This document shows, piece by piece, positions 27,029-36,309 of a stretch of DNA of 64,000 nucleotides (positions are counted from its first letter, which is position 1; every line of letters begins with the position of its first letter). Source of the DNA: Lentzea terrae (GTDB lineage: Bacteria > Actinomycetota > Actinomycetes > Mycobacteriales > Pseudonocardiaceae); the NCBI RefSeq assembly GCF_003265345.1, contig NZ_QFWW01000004.1:217846-281845 (forward strand). The letters run 5' to 3'. Made by a program: the position numbers and the translations under genes. The notes below the pieces were generated by a model. The model was given only the letters and a program-made list of their open reading frames with translations. It did no database searches and was not told where the DNA came from.

Positions 27029-27997
27029 TCAACTACGCACTGGATCGACACCGAATCCCTTGGCGAGGTCGTCGAGCATCGCGTGTGCGCCCTGAAGACT
27101 GACCGATGAGACCCAAACGACATCGGAGATGTCCTGCTTCTGACCTTTTAGTTGACCCCACAACGGGTTGGCCGAATATTGTTGCTTGATCTTCTCCGTT
27201 TCGCCCTTCGGGTCGGTCCAGGCGGAGACGAAGATCCGCTCGGCGTCGAGCGACGAGATCTGCTCCTGGCTGAGGTCGACCGCGATCTTCTCCGAGGTCG
27301 GCTGCCCCTGCGGGCGAGCGAGGCCGGCGTCGGCGAACAGGACACCGCCGGGGAACGACTTCTCCGTGTAGAGCCGCACGGTCTGCTCGCCGCCGACGAA
27401 CCGGGCCAGCGAGATCGACGGGTTGTGGCCGACCTTGGCGCGCACGGCGTCGCCGACCTTCTTCGCCCGCGTCTCGTAGGCGGCGATCTTCTGGTTCGCC
27501 AGCTCCTCCTTGCCCAGGGCCTTGCCGAGCAGGCGGATGTTGTCCTTCCAGGTCGGCCCGGTCGTCACGCTGAACACCGTGGGGCCGATCTTGGACAGCT
27601 TGTCGTAGATCGCCTCGTGCCTGACCTTCGCGGAGACGATCAGGTCAGGGCCGATGGTGGCGAGCTCCTCGAGGTTCGGGTTCGCCAGCTCGCCGACCGC
27701 CTTGGCGTTCTTCGCGTACTTCGCCCCGTCCGCCGCCAGGTAGTCGGGCAGGCCGTCGGTGCGGTAGCGGGTGTACGCGACGACCTCGGTCTCCAGCGCG
27801 AGCGCGGCGTCCACGTAGCTGCTGTCGAGCGCGGCGACCTTCACCGGCCGTTGCTTGATCTCGGTCTTGCCCATCGCGTGCTCGATCGTCACCGGCGTCC
27901 AGGCCTGGTCGGCAGGCGTGCTCGGACTCGACGTGGTCGCCTGACCACAAGCCGTGAGCGCGAGTAGCGCCACACTGATCAGACCAGCTCTTCGCAT
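27029..27997 (-). CDS. Iron-siderophore ABC transporter substrate-binding lipoprotein
   Basis: 322 residues from ATG 27997, with AGGAG six bases upstream. Signal peptide with lipobox LTAC (Cys17). The mature part matches FecB/FhuD-type binding proteins: VKVAALDSSYVDAALALE, PNLEELATIGPDLIVSAK and GPTVFSV. It captures a ferric siderophore outside the membrane. Divergent from the permease/ATPase genes across a 74-bp region that holds an iron-box candidate. The open frame upstream to 28351 runs antisense to the permease and is not coding. Confidence 0.9.
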   Translation of the reverse strand: MRRAGLISVALLALTACGQATTSSPSTPADQAWTPVTIEHAMGKTEIKQRPVKVAALDSSYVDAALALETEVVAYTRYRTDGLPDYLAADGAKYAKNAKAVGELANPNLEELATIGPDLIVSAKVRHEAIYDKLSKIGPTVFSVTTGPTWKDNIRLLGKALGKEELANQKIAAYETRAKKVGDAVRAKVGHNPSISLARFVGGEQTVRLYTEKSFPGGVLFADAGLARPQGQPTSEKIAVDLSQEQISSLDAERIFVSAWTDPKGETEKIKQQYSANPLWGQLKGQKQDISDVVWVSSVSLQGAHAMLDDLAKGFGVDPVRS

Positions 27998-28012
27998 CGG
28001 TGACTCCTGAGA

Positions 28013-28031
28013 TTCGGTTAGGCTTACCTGT
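28013..28031. promoter_or_regulatory. Iron box (IdeR/DmdR-type operator) candidate
   Basis: TTCGGTTAGGCTTACCTGT matches 15 of 19 positions of the IdeR/DtxR consensus TTAGGTTAGGCTAACCTAA by hand alignment. It lies between the divergent binding-protein and permease genes, so iron-loaded IdeR could repress both. Confidence 0.75.
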
Positions 28032-28070
28032 CTTTCGCGGAGCATATGTCGGGCATTTGGAGGGTGGGCG

Positions 28071-29066
28071 TTGGGCCGTAAGTCGTTGGTCGGCCTGCTC
28101 TTCCTGCTGATCGTGCTGGTCGCCGTGGCGTTGGCGAGCATCGCGATCGGCTCGAAGGAGATCCCGCTGTCCGGGGTGTGGCACGGCCTCTTCGCGCCGA
28201 CCGGCGTCGAGGACGACGTGGTGATCCGCGAGCTGCGCATCCCGCGGACGTTGCTCGGCATCGTCGTGGGCATCGCGCTGGGCGTCGGCGGCGCCCTCAT
28301 GCAGGGCCACACGCGCAACCCGCTGGCCGACCCCGGCATCCTCGGCGTCACGCACGGCGCCGCGCTCGCCGTCGTTCTCTCGATCTTCCTGCTCGGCGTC
28401 TCGTCGCTGGTCGGCTACATCTGGTTCGCCTTCGCCGGCGCGCTGATCGCGAGCGTGGTGGTGTTCCTGCTCGGCTCGGCCGGCAGAGGCGGGCCGTCAC
28501 CGGTGACGCTGGCGCTGGCCGGTGCCGCGGTCTCCGCGCTGATGCACGGTCTGGTGTCGGCGATCGTGCTGCTCGACCAGCAGTCGCTCGACGCGTTCCG
28601 GTTCTGGCAGGTCGGCGCGATCGCCGGCCGCGACCTGTCCGTGCTGAACCAGGTGCTGCCGTTCCTCGTCGTCGGGCTCGTCGTGGCGGCGTTCAACGCA
28701 CCGGGGCTCAACGCATTGTCGCTGGGCGAGGACGTCGCCAAGTCGCTCGGCGTGCGCGTCGGGATGACCCGGTCGTTGGGCATCTTCGCCATCACGCTGC
28801 TGGTGGGCGGTGCCGTCGCCGCGTGCGGGCCGATCGGGTTCATCGGCCTGGTGGTGCCGCACGTGGCGCGCGCGTTCACCGGCCCGGACTACCGCTTGCT
28901 GCTGCCGTTCTCCGCGCTGGTGGGCGCGATCCTGCTGCTGCTCGCCGACATCCTCGGCAGGGTGGTGGCCCGTCCGTCCGAAGTGGAGGTCGGCGTGATG
29001 CTGGCGCTGCTCGGCGCGCCGTTCTTCATCTTCCTGGTGCGCCGCAGGAAGCTGGTGAAGATTTGA
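28071..29066 (+). CDS. Iron-siderophore ABC transporter permease, FecCD family (first subunit)
   Basis: 331 residues from TTG 28071, with GGAGG seven bases before. About nine to ten transmembrane helices, with family motifs LRIPRTLLGIVVGIALGVGG, RNPLADPGILGVTHGA and GPIGFIGLVVPHVARAF (the cytoplasmic coupling helix). It forms the inner-membrane channel with the next gene product. Its stop overlaps the start of the second permease as TTGA. Confidence 0.92.
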   Translation: MGRKSLVGLLFLLIVLVAVALASIAIGSKEIPLSGVWHGLFAPTGVEDDVVIRELRIPRTLLGIVVGIALGVGGALMQGHTRNPLADPGILGVTHGAALAVVLSIFLLGVSSLVGYIWFAFAGALIASVVVFLLGSAGRGGPSPVTLALAGAAVSALMHGLVSAIVLLDQQSLDAFRFWQVGAIAGRDLSVLNQVLPFLVVGLVVAAFNAPGLNALSLGEDVAKSLGVRVGMTRSLGIFAITLLVGGAVAACGPIGFIGLVVPHVARAFTGPDYRLLLPFSALVGAILLLLADILGRVVARPSEVEVGVMLALLGAPFFIFLVRRRKLVKI

Positions 29067-30109
29067 CTGCGCTGAGGGTGGGGGCGGCGTCTTTTAGGAT
29101 GCGCCGTCGGCCGTTGACGGTCGCGGCGGTCGCGTTGGTGCTGCTGGCCGTCGTGCTGGTCGTGGACATCATGATCGGCGACTTCCCGCTGACCGCGGCG
29201 CAGGTGGTCGACACCCTGTTCGGTGGCGGCACCCGGCGCGACCAGTTCGTGGTGACGGAGCTGCGGCTGCCGCGTGCGCTGACCGGGCTGCTGGTCGGTG
29301 GCGCTCTCGGGCTCTCCGGGGCGATCTTCCAGGCGATCGTGCGGAACCCGTTGGCCTCGCCGGACATCCTGGGCGTGACCTGGGGAGCCGGCGCCGGTGC
29401 GGTGTCCGTGATCACCTTCGCCGGCTCGCTGGGCGTGGTGACCGGCAGCGCGGCCTCGGTCGGGCTGCCGCTGGCCGGGCTCGCCGGTGGGCTGGTGGCC
29501 GGGCTGCTGGTCTACGCGCTGGCCTGGCGGCAGGGCATCGAGGGCTTCCGGATGGTGCTGATCGGCATCGGCATCACCGCGGTGGCCGGCAACTTCACGC
29601 ACTACCTGCTGACGGTCGGCGACGTGCAGGACGCCGGACGGGCGATGGTGTGGCTCACCGGGTCGCTGAACGGGCGCGGGTGGGAACACGTTGTGCCCGT
29701 TGCGCTCGCGCTCACCGTGCTGATTCCGGTGGCGTTGATCGGCGGGCACGTCCTCGGCGCGCTGCAGTTCGGCGACGAGACCTCGCGCGGGCTGGGGGTG
29801 CGGGTCAACCTGGCGCGGTCGTTCCTGATCATCGTGGCGATCGTGCTGGCGTCCGTGGCCACCGCCGCCGCCGGGCCGATCGCGTTCGTCGCGCTGGCCA
29901 CGCCGCAGATCGCGTTGCGGCTGGCCGGGACCGCGCAGCCGCCGTTGTTCGGGTCGGTGCTGCTCGGCGGCGTGCTGGTGATGTTGTCGGATCTCGTCGC
30001 CAGGACGATCTACCGCATCGAGCTGCCGGTCGGTGTCGTCACCGCCGTGCTCGGTGCGCCTTATCTGATGTACCTGCTGGTTCGGAGTCGCCGGGAGGCG
30101 CGGGTATGA
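29063..30109 (+). CDS. Iron-siderophore ABC transporter permease, FecCD family (second subunit)
   Basis: 348 residues from TTG 29063, overlapping the first permease by four bases; ATG 29099 gives a 12-residue shorter alternative. The same fold is visible: LRLPRALTGLLVGGALGLSG, RNPLASPDILGVTWGAG and AGPIAFVALATPQIALRL. The two permeases are paralogues forming a heterodimer. Overlaps the ATPase gene by four bases. Confidence 0.91.
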   Translation: MTALRVGAASFRMRRRPLTVAAVALVLLAVVLVVDIMIGDFPLTAAQVVDTLFGGGTRRDQFVVTELRLPRALTGLLVGGALGLSGAIFQAIVRNPLASPDILGVTWGAGAGAVSVITFAGSLGVVTGSAASVGLPLAGLAGGLVAGLLVYALAWRQGIEGFRMVLIGIGITAVAGNFTHYLLTVGDVQDAGRAMVWLTGSLNGRGWEHVVPVALALTVLIPVALIGGHVLGALQFGDETSRGLGVRVNLARSFLIIVAIVLASVATAAAGPIAFVALATPQIALRLAGTAQPPLFGSVLLGGVLVMLSDLVARTIYRIELPVGVVTAVLGAPYLMYLLVRSRREARV

Positions 30110-30900
30110 GTGTGCGTCTTGAGGCTTCGTCGTTGTGCGTCGGCTACGGCGAGCGGCTGGTGGTCGACACGCTCGACCTGTCGATCGTCGGCGGGACGGT
30201 CACCGCGGTGATCGGGCCCAACGGGTGCGGGAAGTCGACGCTGCTGCGGGCGCTGGGGCGGTTGCTGCCGGCCAGGTCCGGTGCGGTGCTGCTGGACGGC
30301 AAGCAGATCGACCGGATGTCCACCCGTGAGGTGGCGCGGGTGCTGGGACTGCTGCCGCAGGCGCCGTCTGCTCCGGAGGGCCTGACGGTGGCCGACCTCG
30401 TTGCGCGAGGCCGGCATCCGCACCAGTCCTGGTACCGGCAGTGGTCGTCGGACGACGCGGCCGCCGTCGACGCCGCGTTGGCGATGACCGGGATCTCGGA
30501 CCTGGCCGAGCGGACCGTGGACGAGCTGTCCGGTGGGCAGCGGCAGCGGGCGTGGATCTCCATGGCGCTGGCCCAGGGCACGGACCTGTTGCTGCTGGAC
30601 GAGCCCACGACCTACCTGGACCTCGCGCACCAGATCGACGTCCTGGACCTGGTGCAGGAGCTGCACGCGTCCATGGGACGCACGGTGGTGATGGTGCTGC
30701 ACGACCTGAACCTGGCTGCGCGGTACGCGGACAACATCGTGGCCATGCGCGATGGGCGGATCGTGGCTCAGGGCGCGCCCGCCGCGGTGCTGACCGAGTC
30801 GTTGTTGCTCGACGTGTTCGGGCTGGACGCTCGGGTGGTCGAGGATCCGGTGGCCGGGACGCCCCTCGTCGTGCCGGTCGGGTCGCGGCACCGGGCCTAG
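30106..30900 (+). CDS. Iron-siderophore ABC transporter ATP-binding protein
   Basis: 264 residues from ATG 30106. Walker A GPNGCGKST, Q-loop LGLLPQAP, signature LSGGQRQR, Walker B LLLLDEPTTYLDL and switch HDLNLAARYAD are complete; HDLNLA after Walker B is typical of FepC/FecE. It energises import of the ferric siderophore. It ends at a 12-bp palindrome GTTCCTAGGAAC (30901-30912) shared with the end of the convergent FhuF gene. Confidence 0.94.
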   Translation: MSVRLEASSLCVGYGERLVVDTLDLSIVGGTVTAVIGPNGCGKSTLLRALGRLLPARSGAVLLDGKQIDRMSTREVARVLGLLPQAPSAPEGLTVADLVARGRHPHQSWYRQWSSDDAAAVDAALAMTGISDLAERTVDELSGGQRQRAWISMALAQGTDLLLLDEPTTYLDLAHQIDVLDLVQELHASMGRTVVMVLHDLNLAARYADNIVAMRDGRIVAQGAPAAVLTESLLLDVFGLDARVVEDPVAGTPLVVPVGSRHRA

Positions 30901-30904
30901 GTTC

Positions 30905-31702
30905 CTAGGAACAGGTGCGCGGGCAGGCCGTGCAGGGCTCCGCTTCCGGGAGCACGTAGTGGAAGCAGCAGCTGTTGCGCTTGCGCTTCCAGCCTTCGTC
31001 GGAGAGGTGCAGCGTCGAGGCGGAGACGAACGGGTACAGCTTCTCCGGCAGGATCAGCGCCGCGTCGGTCACGCCGCCGGTCTCGTCGCCGCAGGCCCGG
31101 CCCGCGGCCCAGGCGCCGTACTCCAGCATGTCGGTCGCGGCTGCCCAGAGGGTGCGGCGGCCGAAGCGGACCACCTGGCCGAAGGAAGCGACGAACTGCG
31201 CGGCGTGGGCGGCGTAGCGGGCGCGCAGCAGGGCGGCCAGCGCGGCTTCGTTGGCGACGACCGTGGCGGCCGGGTGGTTCGAGGCCGGGTCGTCCGGGAG
31301 GCACGCGAACTCGTCGCACAGCACCGAGATGCCGTCCGGGTGCGGGCGGCCCTCCGCGTTGAGGCGGAAGGCGAGGTCGTTCGGCTTGAGGGTCGGGACG
31401 CGGCGGGCGGTGTGGAAGAGCAGGCCCGCGATGGTGCCGGGGACGTGCAGGTACCAGCCCATGATGTAGCCGGCGGTGGCCCGGTCGTCGGACTTGCCGT
31501 ACTGCTCGACCATCCACTCGGCCAGGTCCTTGCGCCACAGGTCGAAGCGCGCAGGCTCGGCCAGCAGGTCCGAGCAGATCGTCCAGTCCGGCGACGGCGT
31601 GCCGAACCTGATCTCGGATCCGGCTTGCAGGCGGGCGATGGACTCGGCCAGTGGCGTGAGCGCACGCGGGTTCTGCTGTGAGACCCTCACCGGTACGGTC
31701 AA
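30905..31702 (-). CDS. FhuF-like (2Fe-2S) siderophore-iron reductase
   Basis: 265 residues from TTG 31702; GTG 31690 is an equally plausible start. The C-terminus carries the FhuF cluster motif CC-x10-C-x2-C (CCFHYVLPEAEPCTACP), which binds a 2Fe-2S cluster. FhuF proteins reduce Fe(III) siderophores in the cytoplasm to release iron after import. Convergent with the importer ATPase and preceded by its own iron-box candidate, so it belongs to the same iron-starvation response. The Cys4 spacing is exact, so the assignment is firm even though the rest of the protein is divergent. Confidence 0.88.
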   Translation of the reverse strand: MTVPVRVSQQNPRALTPLAESIARLQAGSEIRFGTPSPDWTICSDLLAEPARFDLWRKDLAEWMVEQYGKSDDRATAGYIMGWYLHVPGTIAGLLFHTARRVPTLKPNDLAFRLNAEGRPHPDGISVLCDEFACLPDDPASNHPAATVVANEAALAALLRARYAAHAAQFVASFGQVVRFGRRTLWAAATDMLEYGAWAAGRACGDETGGVTDAALILPEKLYPFVSASTLHLSDEGWKRKRNSCCFHYVLPEAEPCTACPRTCS

Positions 31703-31727
31703 CGCAAGTCCAATCTCATCTGAGCAA

Positions 31728-31746
31728 TGAGGCTTGCCTAACCTTA
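31728..31746. promoter_or_regulatory. Second iron-box candidate, upstream of the FhuF-like gene
   Basis: TGAGGCTTGCCTAACCTTA matches 14 of 19 consensus positions by hand and has a core dyad AGGC-TT-GCCT. It is 26 bases upstream of the FhuF-like start on the minus strand. The surrounding 320-bp gap (31703-32022) also carries the clpC promoter. Confidence 0.7.
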
Positions 31747-31814
31747 CCGAAGATCGCCCCGGTGGCGCGCGTTGTGGTGGCCCCGGTCACACGAGTATCG
31801 CTCAACGGTTGGTT

Positions 31815-31831
31815 GTTCGCGCTGAGCGGAC
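31815..31831. promoter_or_regulatory. ClgR-like operator candidate upstream of clpC
   Basis: GTTCGC (31815-31820), five bases, then GCGGAC (31826-31831): one mismatch from the GTTCGC-N5-GCGAAC dyad I recall for actinobacterial ClgR, the activator of clp genes under protein stress. It is about 190 bp before the clpC start. The match is by memory and by hand. Confidence 0.45.
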
Positions 31832-32022
31832 ATCGCCCGATCTGTGGAATCCGTTGGTCCCGACCTGCGTTGATGCCGGTGTCAGGGTTGCCCGGACGCC
31901 ACTGTGCGCTGATGGGAGCCACAGGCCTCGGAACCGCCCACTACAGTGGAGCCACGGTGCCGCGCTCACCAGGGTAGATCGGTGGAGCCGAGGACCGCCG
32001 ACGCAGCAGTCAGGGAGTGCGA

Positions 32023-34584
32023 ATGTTCGAAAGGTTCACCGACCGCGCGAGGCGGGTGGTTGTCCTTGCCCAAGAAGAGGCACGGATGCTCAACCACAAC
32101 TACATCGGCACCGAGCACATCCTCCTGGGTCTGATCCACGAGGGTGAAGGTGTCGCCGCCAAGGCGCTCGAGTCGTTGGGGATTGCGCTGGAGGGCGTCC
32201 GCCAGCAGGTCGAAGAGATCATCGGCCAGGGCCAGCAGGCTCCGAGTGGACACATCCCCTTCACCCCCCGTGCGAAGAAGGTCCTGGAGCTCTCGCTGCG
32301 CGAGGCGCTTCAGCTCGGCCACAACTACATCGGCACCGAGCACATCCTGCTCGGCCTGATCCGCGAGGGCGAGGGCGTTGCCGCGCAGGTCCTCGTGAAG
32401 CTGGGTGCCGACCTCAACCGGGTGCGCCAGCAGGTGCTGCAGCTGCTGTCCGGTTACTCGACGGAGAAGGGCGCGTCGGAGTCGACCGGCCGCGGCGAGG
32501 GCACCCCGTCGTCGTCCCTGGTCCTCGACCAGTTCGGGCGCAACCTCACGGCTTCGGCCCGTGAGGGCAAGCTCGACCCGGTGATCGGGCGCACCAAGGA
32601 GATCGAGCGGGTCATGCAGGTGCTGTCCCGCCGCACCAAGAACAACCCGGTCCTCATCGGCGAGCCCGGCGTCGGCAAGACGGCCGTCGTCGAGGGGCTG
32701 GCGCAGATGGTCGTCAAGGGCGAGGTGCCCGAGACGCTCAAGGACAAGCAGCTCTACACGCTCGACCTCGGCTCGCTGGTCGCGGGCTCGCGTTACCGCG
32801 GTGACTTCGAAGAGCGCCTGAAGAAGGTCCTCAAGGAGATCCGCACGCGCGGCGACATCATCCTGTTCATCGACGAGATCCACACGCTCGTCGGTGCGGG
32901 TGCCGCCGAGGGCGCGATCGACGCGGCCTCGATCCTGAAGCCGATGCTCGCCCGCGGTGAGCTGCAGACGATCGGTGCCACCACGCTCGACGAGTACCGC
33001 AAGCACGTCGAGAAGGACCCCGCGCTGGAGCGCCGCTTCCAGCCGATCCAGGTGGGCGAGCCGTCGCTCGAGCACACCATCGAGATCCTCAAGGGCCTGC
33101 GTGACCGGTACGAGGCGCACCACCGCGTCTCGATCACCGACTCCGCGCTGGTCGCCGCCGCCACGCTGGCCGACCGGTACATCAACGACCGGTTCCTGCC
33201 GGACAAGGCGATCGACCTCATCGACGAGGCCGGCGCGCGCATGCGCATCCGCCGGATGACCGCGCCGCCGGACCTGCGCGAGTTCGACGAGAAGATCGCC
33301 GACGTCCGTCGCGACAAGGAGTCCGCGATCGACGCGCAGGACTTCGAGCGCGCGGCCAAGCTGCGTGACGCGGAGAAGCAGCTCCTGGGCCAGAAGGCCG
33401 AGCGGGAGAAGCAGTGGAAGGACGGCGACCTGGACGTCGTCGCCGAGGTCGACGACGAGCAGATCGCCGAGGTCCTGGCCAACTGGACCGGCATCCCGGT
33501 GTTCAAGCTCACCGAGGAGGAGACCACGCGTCTGCTCCGCATGGAGGACGAGCTGCACAAGCGGATCATCGGCCAGGTCGACGCGGTCAAGGCCGTGTCG
33601 CAGGCGATCCGCCGCACCCGCGCCGGTCTGAAGGACCCGAAGCGCCCGTCCGGCTCGTTCATCTTCGCCGGCCCGTCCGGTGTCGGTAAGACCGAGCTCT
33701 CGAAGGCGCTGGCGAACTTCCTGTTCGGCGAGGACGACGCGCTCATCCAGATCGACATGGGCGAGTTCCACGACCGCTACACCGCGTCGCGGCTCTTCGG
33801 TGCCCCTCCCGGTTACGTCGGCTACGAAGAGGGCGGCCAGCTCACCGAGAAGGTGCGCCGCAAGCCGTTCTCGGTCGTGCTGTTCGACGAGATCGAGAAG
33901 GCCCACCAGGAGGTCTACAACACGCTGCTCCAGGTGCTGGAGGACGGCCGCCTGACCGACGGTCAGGGCCGGACGGTGGACTTCAAGAACACCGTCATCA
34001 TCTTCACGTCGAACCTGGGCACGTCCGACATCAGCAAGGCCGTCGGCCTCGGCTTCACCTCGGGTCAGGACACCGCGTCCAACTACGAGCGGATGAAGAA
34101 CAAGGTCAACGACGAGCTGAAGAAGCACTTCCGCCCCGAGTTCCTCAACCGCATCGACGACATCATCGTCTTCCACCAGCTGACTCAGGACGAGATCATC
34201 AAGATGGTGGACCTGATGATCGCCCGCGTCGAGACGCAGCTGAAGAACAAGGACATGGCCCTCGAGCTGACCGACAGGGCGAAGTCCCTGCTGGCCAAGC
34301 GCGGCTTCGACCCGGTGCTGGGCGCCCGCCCGCTGCGCCGCACGATCCAGCGCGAGATCGAGGACCAGTTGTCGGAGAAGATCCTGTTCGGCGAGATCCA
34401 GCCGGGCCAGATCATCATCACCGACGTCGAGGGCTGGGACGGCGTGTCCGACGAGCACGACAAGGCGCGCTTCGTCTTCCGCGGCGAGGCCAAGCCGAAC
34501 CGCGTGCCGGACGCTCCGCCGGTCGACCTGGCAGCCCCCGCGGCCACCGAGCCGCAGGACGCTCCGGCGACCGAGACCGAGTGA
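32023..34584 (+). CDS. clpC: ATP-dependent Clp protease ATP-binding subunit ClpC
   Basis: 853 residues from ATG 32023 ([20 protein letters not shown]), with GGGAG just upstream. Duplicated N-domain repeats ([12 protein letters not shown] twice), two AAA modules with Walker A GEPGVGKT and GPSGVGKT, a middle coiled domain with the UVR-like stretch near residues 430-460, and Walker B motifs FIDEIHTL and LFDEIEKA. ClpC unfolds substrates for the ClpP1P2 protease and is usually essential in actinobacteria. lysS-lsr2-clpC synteny is interrupted here only by the siderophore genes. Confidence 0.96.
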   Translation: MFERFTDRARRVVVLAQEEARMLNHNYIGTEHILLGLIHEGEGVAAKALESLGIALEGVRQQVEEIIGQGQQAPSGHIPFTPRAKKVLELSLREALQLGHNYIGTEHILLGLIREGEGVAAQVLVKLGADLNRVRQQVLQLLSGYSTEKGASESTGRGEGTPSSSLVLDQFGRNLTASAREGKLDPVIGRTKEIERVMQVLSRRTKNNPVLIGEPGVGKTAVVEGLAQMVVKGEVPETLKDKQLYTLDLGSLVAGSRYRGDFEERLKKVLKEIRTRGDIILFIDEIHTLVGAGAAEGAIDAASILKPMLARGELQTIGATTLDEYRKHVEKDPALERRFQPIQVGEPSLEHTIEILKGLRDRYEAHHRVSITDSALVAAATLADRYINDRFLPDKAIDLIDEAGARMRIRRMTAPPDLREFDEKIADVRRDKESAIDAQDFERAAKLRDAEKQLLGQKAEREKQWKDGDLDVVAEVDDEQIAEVLANWTGIPVFKLTEEETTRLLRMEDELHKRIIGQVDAVKAVSQAIRRTRAGLKDPKRPSGSFIFAGPSGVGKTELSKALANFLFGEDDALIQIDMGEFHDRYTASRLFGAPPGYVGYEEGGQLTEKVRRKPFSVVLFDEIEKAHQEVYNTLLQVLEDGRLTDGQGRTVDFKNTVIIFTSNLGTSDISKAVGLGFTSGQDTASNYERMKNKVNDELKKHFRPEFLNRIDDIIVFHQLTQDEIIKMVDLMIARVETQLKNKDMALELTDRAKSLLAKRGFDPVLGARPLRRTIQREIEDQLSEKILFGEIQPGQIIITDVEGWDGVSDEHDKARFVFRGEAKPNRVPDAPPVDLAAPAATEPQDAPATETE

Positions 34585-34605
34585 GCTAGCTGAGTTCCAC
34601 GAAAG

Positions 34606-34635
34606 CGGCCCCCAGGCTTCCTGGGGGCCGTTTTT
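34606..34635 (+). terminator. Rho-independent terminator of clpC
   Basis: Perfect 11-bp stem CGGCCCCCAGG (34606-34616) / CCTGGGGGCCG (34620-34630) with a 3-base loop, followed by five T (34631-34635). Confidence 0.93.
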
Positions 34636-34702
34636 CGTCTGCGCGTTCGACATTCTCTGCCCAGCGCGACTCTTGAAGTGAGAGGCTTCCGCTGGAGGAC
34701 AC

Positions 34703-35218
34703 GTGGAGATTCTCGTGATCGTCGTTGCCGTGGCCGTGATCACGGCCCTGGTGCTTCGCGGGCCCAGGCAGGCCAAGGCACGTACGCAGGCAGCGGCCTC
34801 ACGGACCCCTTCCCTGATGCCCCTCGCCGAAAGCCTCGGCGGCAAGCTGGCCGGTCCCGGCGAGGCGAGCGCGTGGTCTCGGGCACTTCAGCGCGCGCAG
34901 CACAAGCCGGGCCTGTCCCTCGAGTTCCACCGTGGACCGTGGCACGTCCGGGTGACCGAGGCCTCCTACGCGCCAGACGCGCTGCTGCCCAACAACCAGA
35001 TGTCGTTCGAGCACTGGATCGAGGTCGCCACGATTCCCCTGCCACGGCGGCGGGTTCCGCTGGAGTTCTTCACGCTGTACTTCGAGGACGGTTTCGCCCG
35101 CGTGGAGTGCGACGGGCAGATCCGGCCCGACGAGCTCGAGTTCCTGGTCGACATGATCCTGGAGACGCTCGACCTCATGCCGGGCGTCGAACCTCGTGAC
35201 CCCACAACGGTCATCTGA
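34703..35218 (+). CDS. Membrane-anchored protein of unknown family, paralogue of the 37425 gene
   Basis: 171 residues from GTG 34703, with GGAGG nearby. One N-terminal transmembrane helix (about 3-19), then a cytoplasmic or exported domain with PLAESLGGKLAGPGEA, FHRGPWHVRVTEAS and a C-terminal DELEFLVDMILETLDLMPGV. The same blocks recur in the protein at 37425-38264 (PLAQRLGGKVLGPGEA, FQRGQWHVRVTEAS, DLLMPGA-like end), so the two are paralogues flanking the ESX-like genes between them. No Pfam family is known to me. They could be accessory, anchoring or immunity proteins for the module. Confidence 0.75.
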   Translation: MEILVIVVAVAVITALVLRGPRQAKARTQAAASRTPSLMPLAESLGGKLAGPGEASAWSRALQRAQHKPGLSLEFHRGPWHVRVTEASYAPDALLPNNQMSFEHWIEVATIPLPRRRVPLEFFTLYFEDGFARVECDGQIRPDELEFLVDMILETLDLMPGVEPRDPTTVI

Positions 35219-35336
35219 CGATCGCATCACTTCCACGACCTGTTCGGCCCGTTTTGCCGCGAATACACGTCTCGTCCTGACACCATGGCGGCCGCTCGGT
35301 GATCTAGCCCGAGCGGAGTCCTTGCAGGAGGTTCTT

Positions 35337-35993
35337 GTGCCGTCGGCGGCGTTCGAGCAGCTGGTCGCTCAGTTCGAGCGGTTCCAGTCCCAGATGCAGC
35401 GCGTTGACCAGCAGTTCGCCAACATCGGCGAGATGCAGCAACAGCTGACCGACCTGGAAGCGGTGGCCACCTCGGCCGACCGCGCCGTGACAGTCGTCGC
35501 GGGCCCGTCCGGCAGCATCAAGGCCATCCACCTGACCGACCAGGCCATGCGCAGACCACCCCAAGCCCTGGCCGCCGAACTGATGACGACCCTGCAACGA
35601 GCCGTGGCCGAAGCCGCGCGCCGCCAGGCAGGCATCGTCGAGGGCGCGATCGGCGACGACATGAAGCTCTCCGACCAGGTCCTGGAAACCCAGTCGCAGC
35701 TCTTCGGAATGTCCAAAGAGGAACTCCGCGCCGTCAGGACCGACGAAGCCGCGCCCCAGTCGCCCGCCCCGCAGCGTCCACCGATGCCTCCCATGCCGCC
35801 TGCACCCCAAGGCGGCCCGGCCCGGCCTCCCGCACCGCCCCGCAGGCCTGCGCCCGAGCCGCAGGACGACTTCGGCGACCAGAACATCATGCGCGGCAAC
35901 GCCTGGAACGACAGGTCGCAGCCGCCGCCCACCGCACCGCCCAAACAGGACGGCAAGTTCCTGAACCTCTACGACGACGAGGACGGCCGATGA
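35337..35993 (+). CDS. YbaB/EbfC-like protein with proline-rich tail
   Basis: 218 residues from GTG 35337, with a perfect AGGAGG (35326-35331) five bases before, which fixes the start. Residues about 5-100 match the YbaB fold: a helical FEQLVAQFERFQSQMQRVDQ, then strands AVTVVAGPSGSIKAIHLT, then a long helix. The rest is Pro/Arg/Gln rich. YbaB proteins bind DNA, but divergent copies are typically found next to WXG100-like genes in actinobacteria, where the role is not known. Its stop overlaps the next gene by four bases (ATGA). Confidence 0.8.
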   Translation: MPSAAFEQLVAQFERFQSQMQRVDQQFANIGEMQQQLTDLEAVATSADRAVTVVAGPSGSIKAIHLTDQAMRRPPQALAAELMTTLQRAVAEAARRQAGIVEGAIGDDMKLSDQVLETQSQLFGMSKEELRAVRTDEAAPQSPAPQRPPMPPMPPAPQGGPARPPAPPRRPAPEPQDDFGDQNIMRGNAWNDRSQPPPTAPPKQDGKFLNLYDDEDGR

Positions 35994-36304
35994 GCGGGTT
36001 CAGCGTCAACCCGGAGGAGCTGCGCGAGTACGCCGGCAAGCTCGACGGCCACCGCGCCACGGCGAGCGCCATCAAGGGCCTCGTGGACCAGGCGGACGTG
36101 TCCGACAAGTCGTGGGGCGTGGTGGGTCTGTTCGTCTTCGACAACTACAAAGATCTGCTGAGCGACCTCAAGGACACGTTCCAGGCCATGGAAGAAGGCC
36201 TCCAGTCCGGTGCGGACAAGTTCCGTGACACCGCCCAGGGCTACGCGGACCAGGAAACCGCGTTGAAGGCGATTCTCGAAGGCATCCAGGTCGACAGGGG
36301 GTAG
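35990..36304 (+). CDS. EspC/WXG100-like type VII secretion candidate
   Basis: 104 residues, two-helix protein of ESX-substrate size: MSGFSVNPEELREYAGKLDG, W42-G43 in the turn (SWGVVG), and the C-terminal Tyr85-xxx-Glu89 (YADQE), which fits the general YxxxD/E secretion signal of type VII systems. The N-terminal VNPEELREYAGKL resembles EspC-family proteins. No EccC ATPase or other ESX apparatus gene is in the window. It most likely forms a heterodimer with the W-G protein encoded six bases downstream. Confidence 0.78.
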   Translation: MSGFSVNPEELREYAGKLDGHRATASAIKGLVDQADVSDKSWGVVGLFVFDNYKDLLSDLKDTFQAMEEGLQSGADKFRDTAQGYADQETALKAILEGIQVDRG

Positions 36305-36309
36305 ACGGC

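Noticed and set aside
31966-34845. 959-codon minus-strand frame opposite clpC
   Set aside because: Antisense shadow of clpC; Leu/Val/Asp/Arg-biased composition with no motifs.
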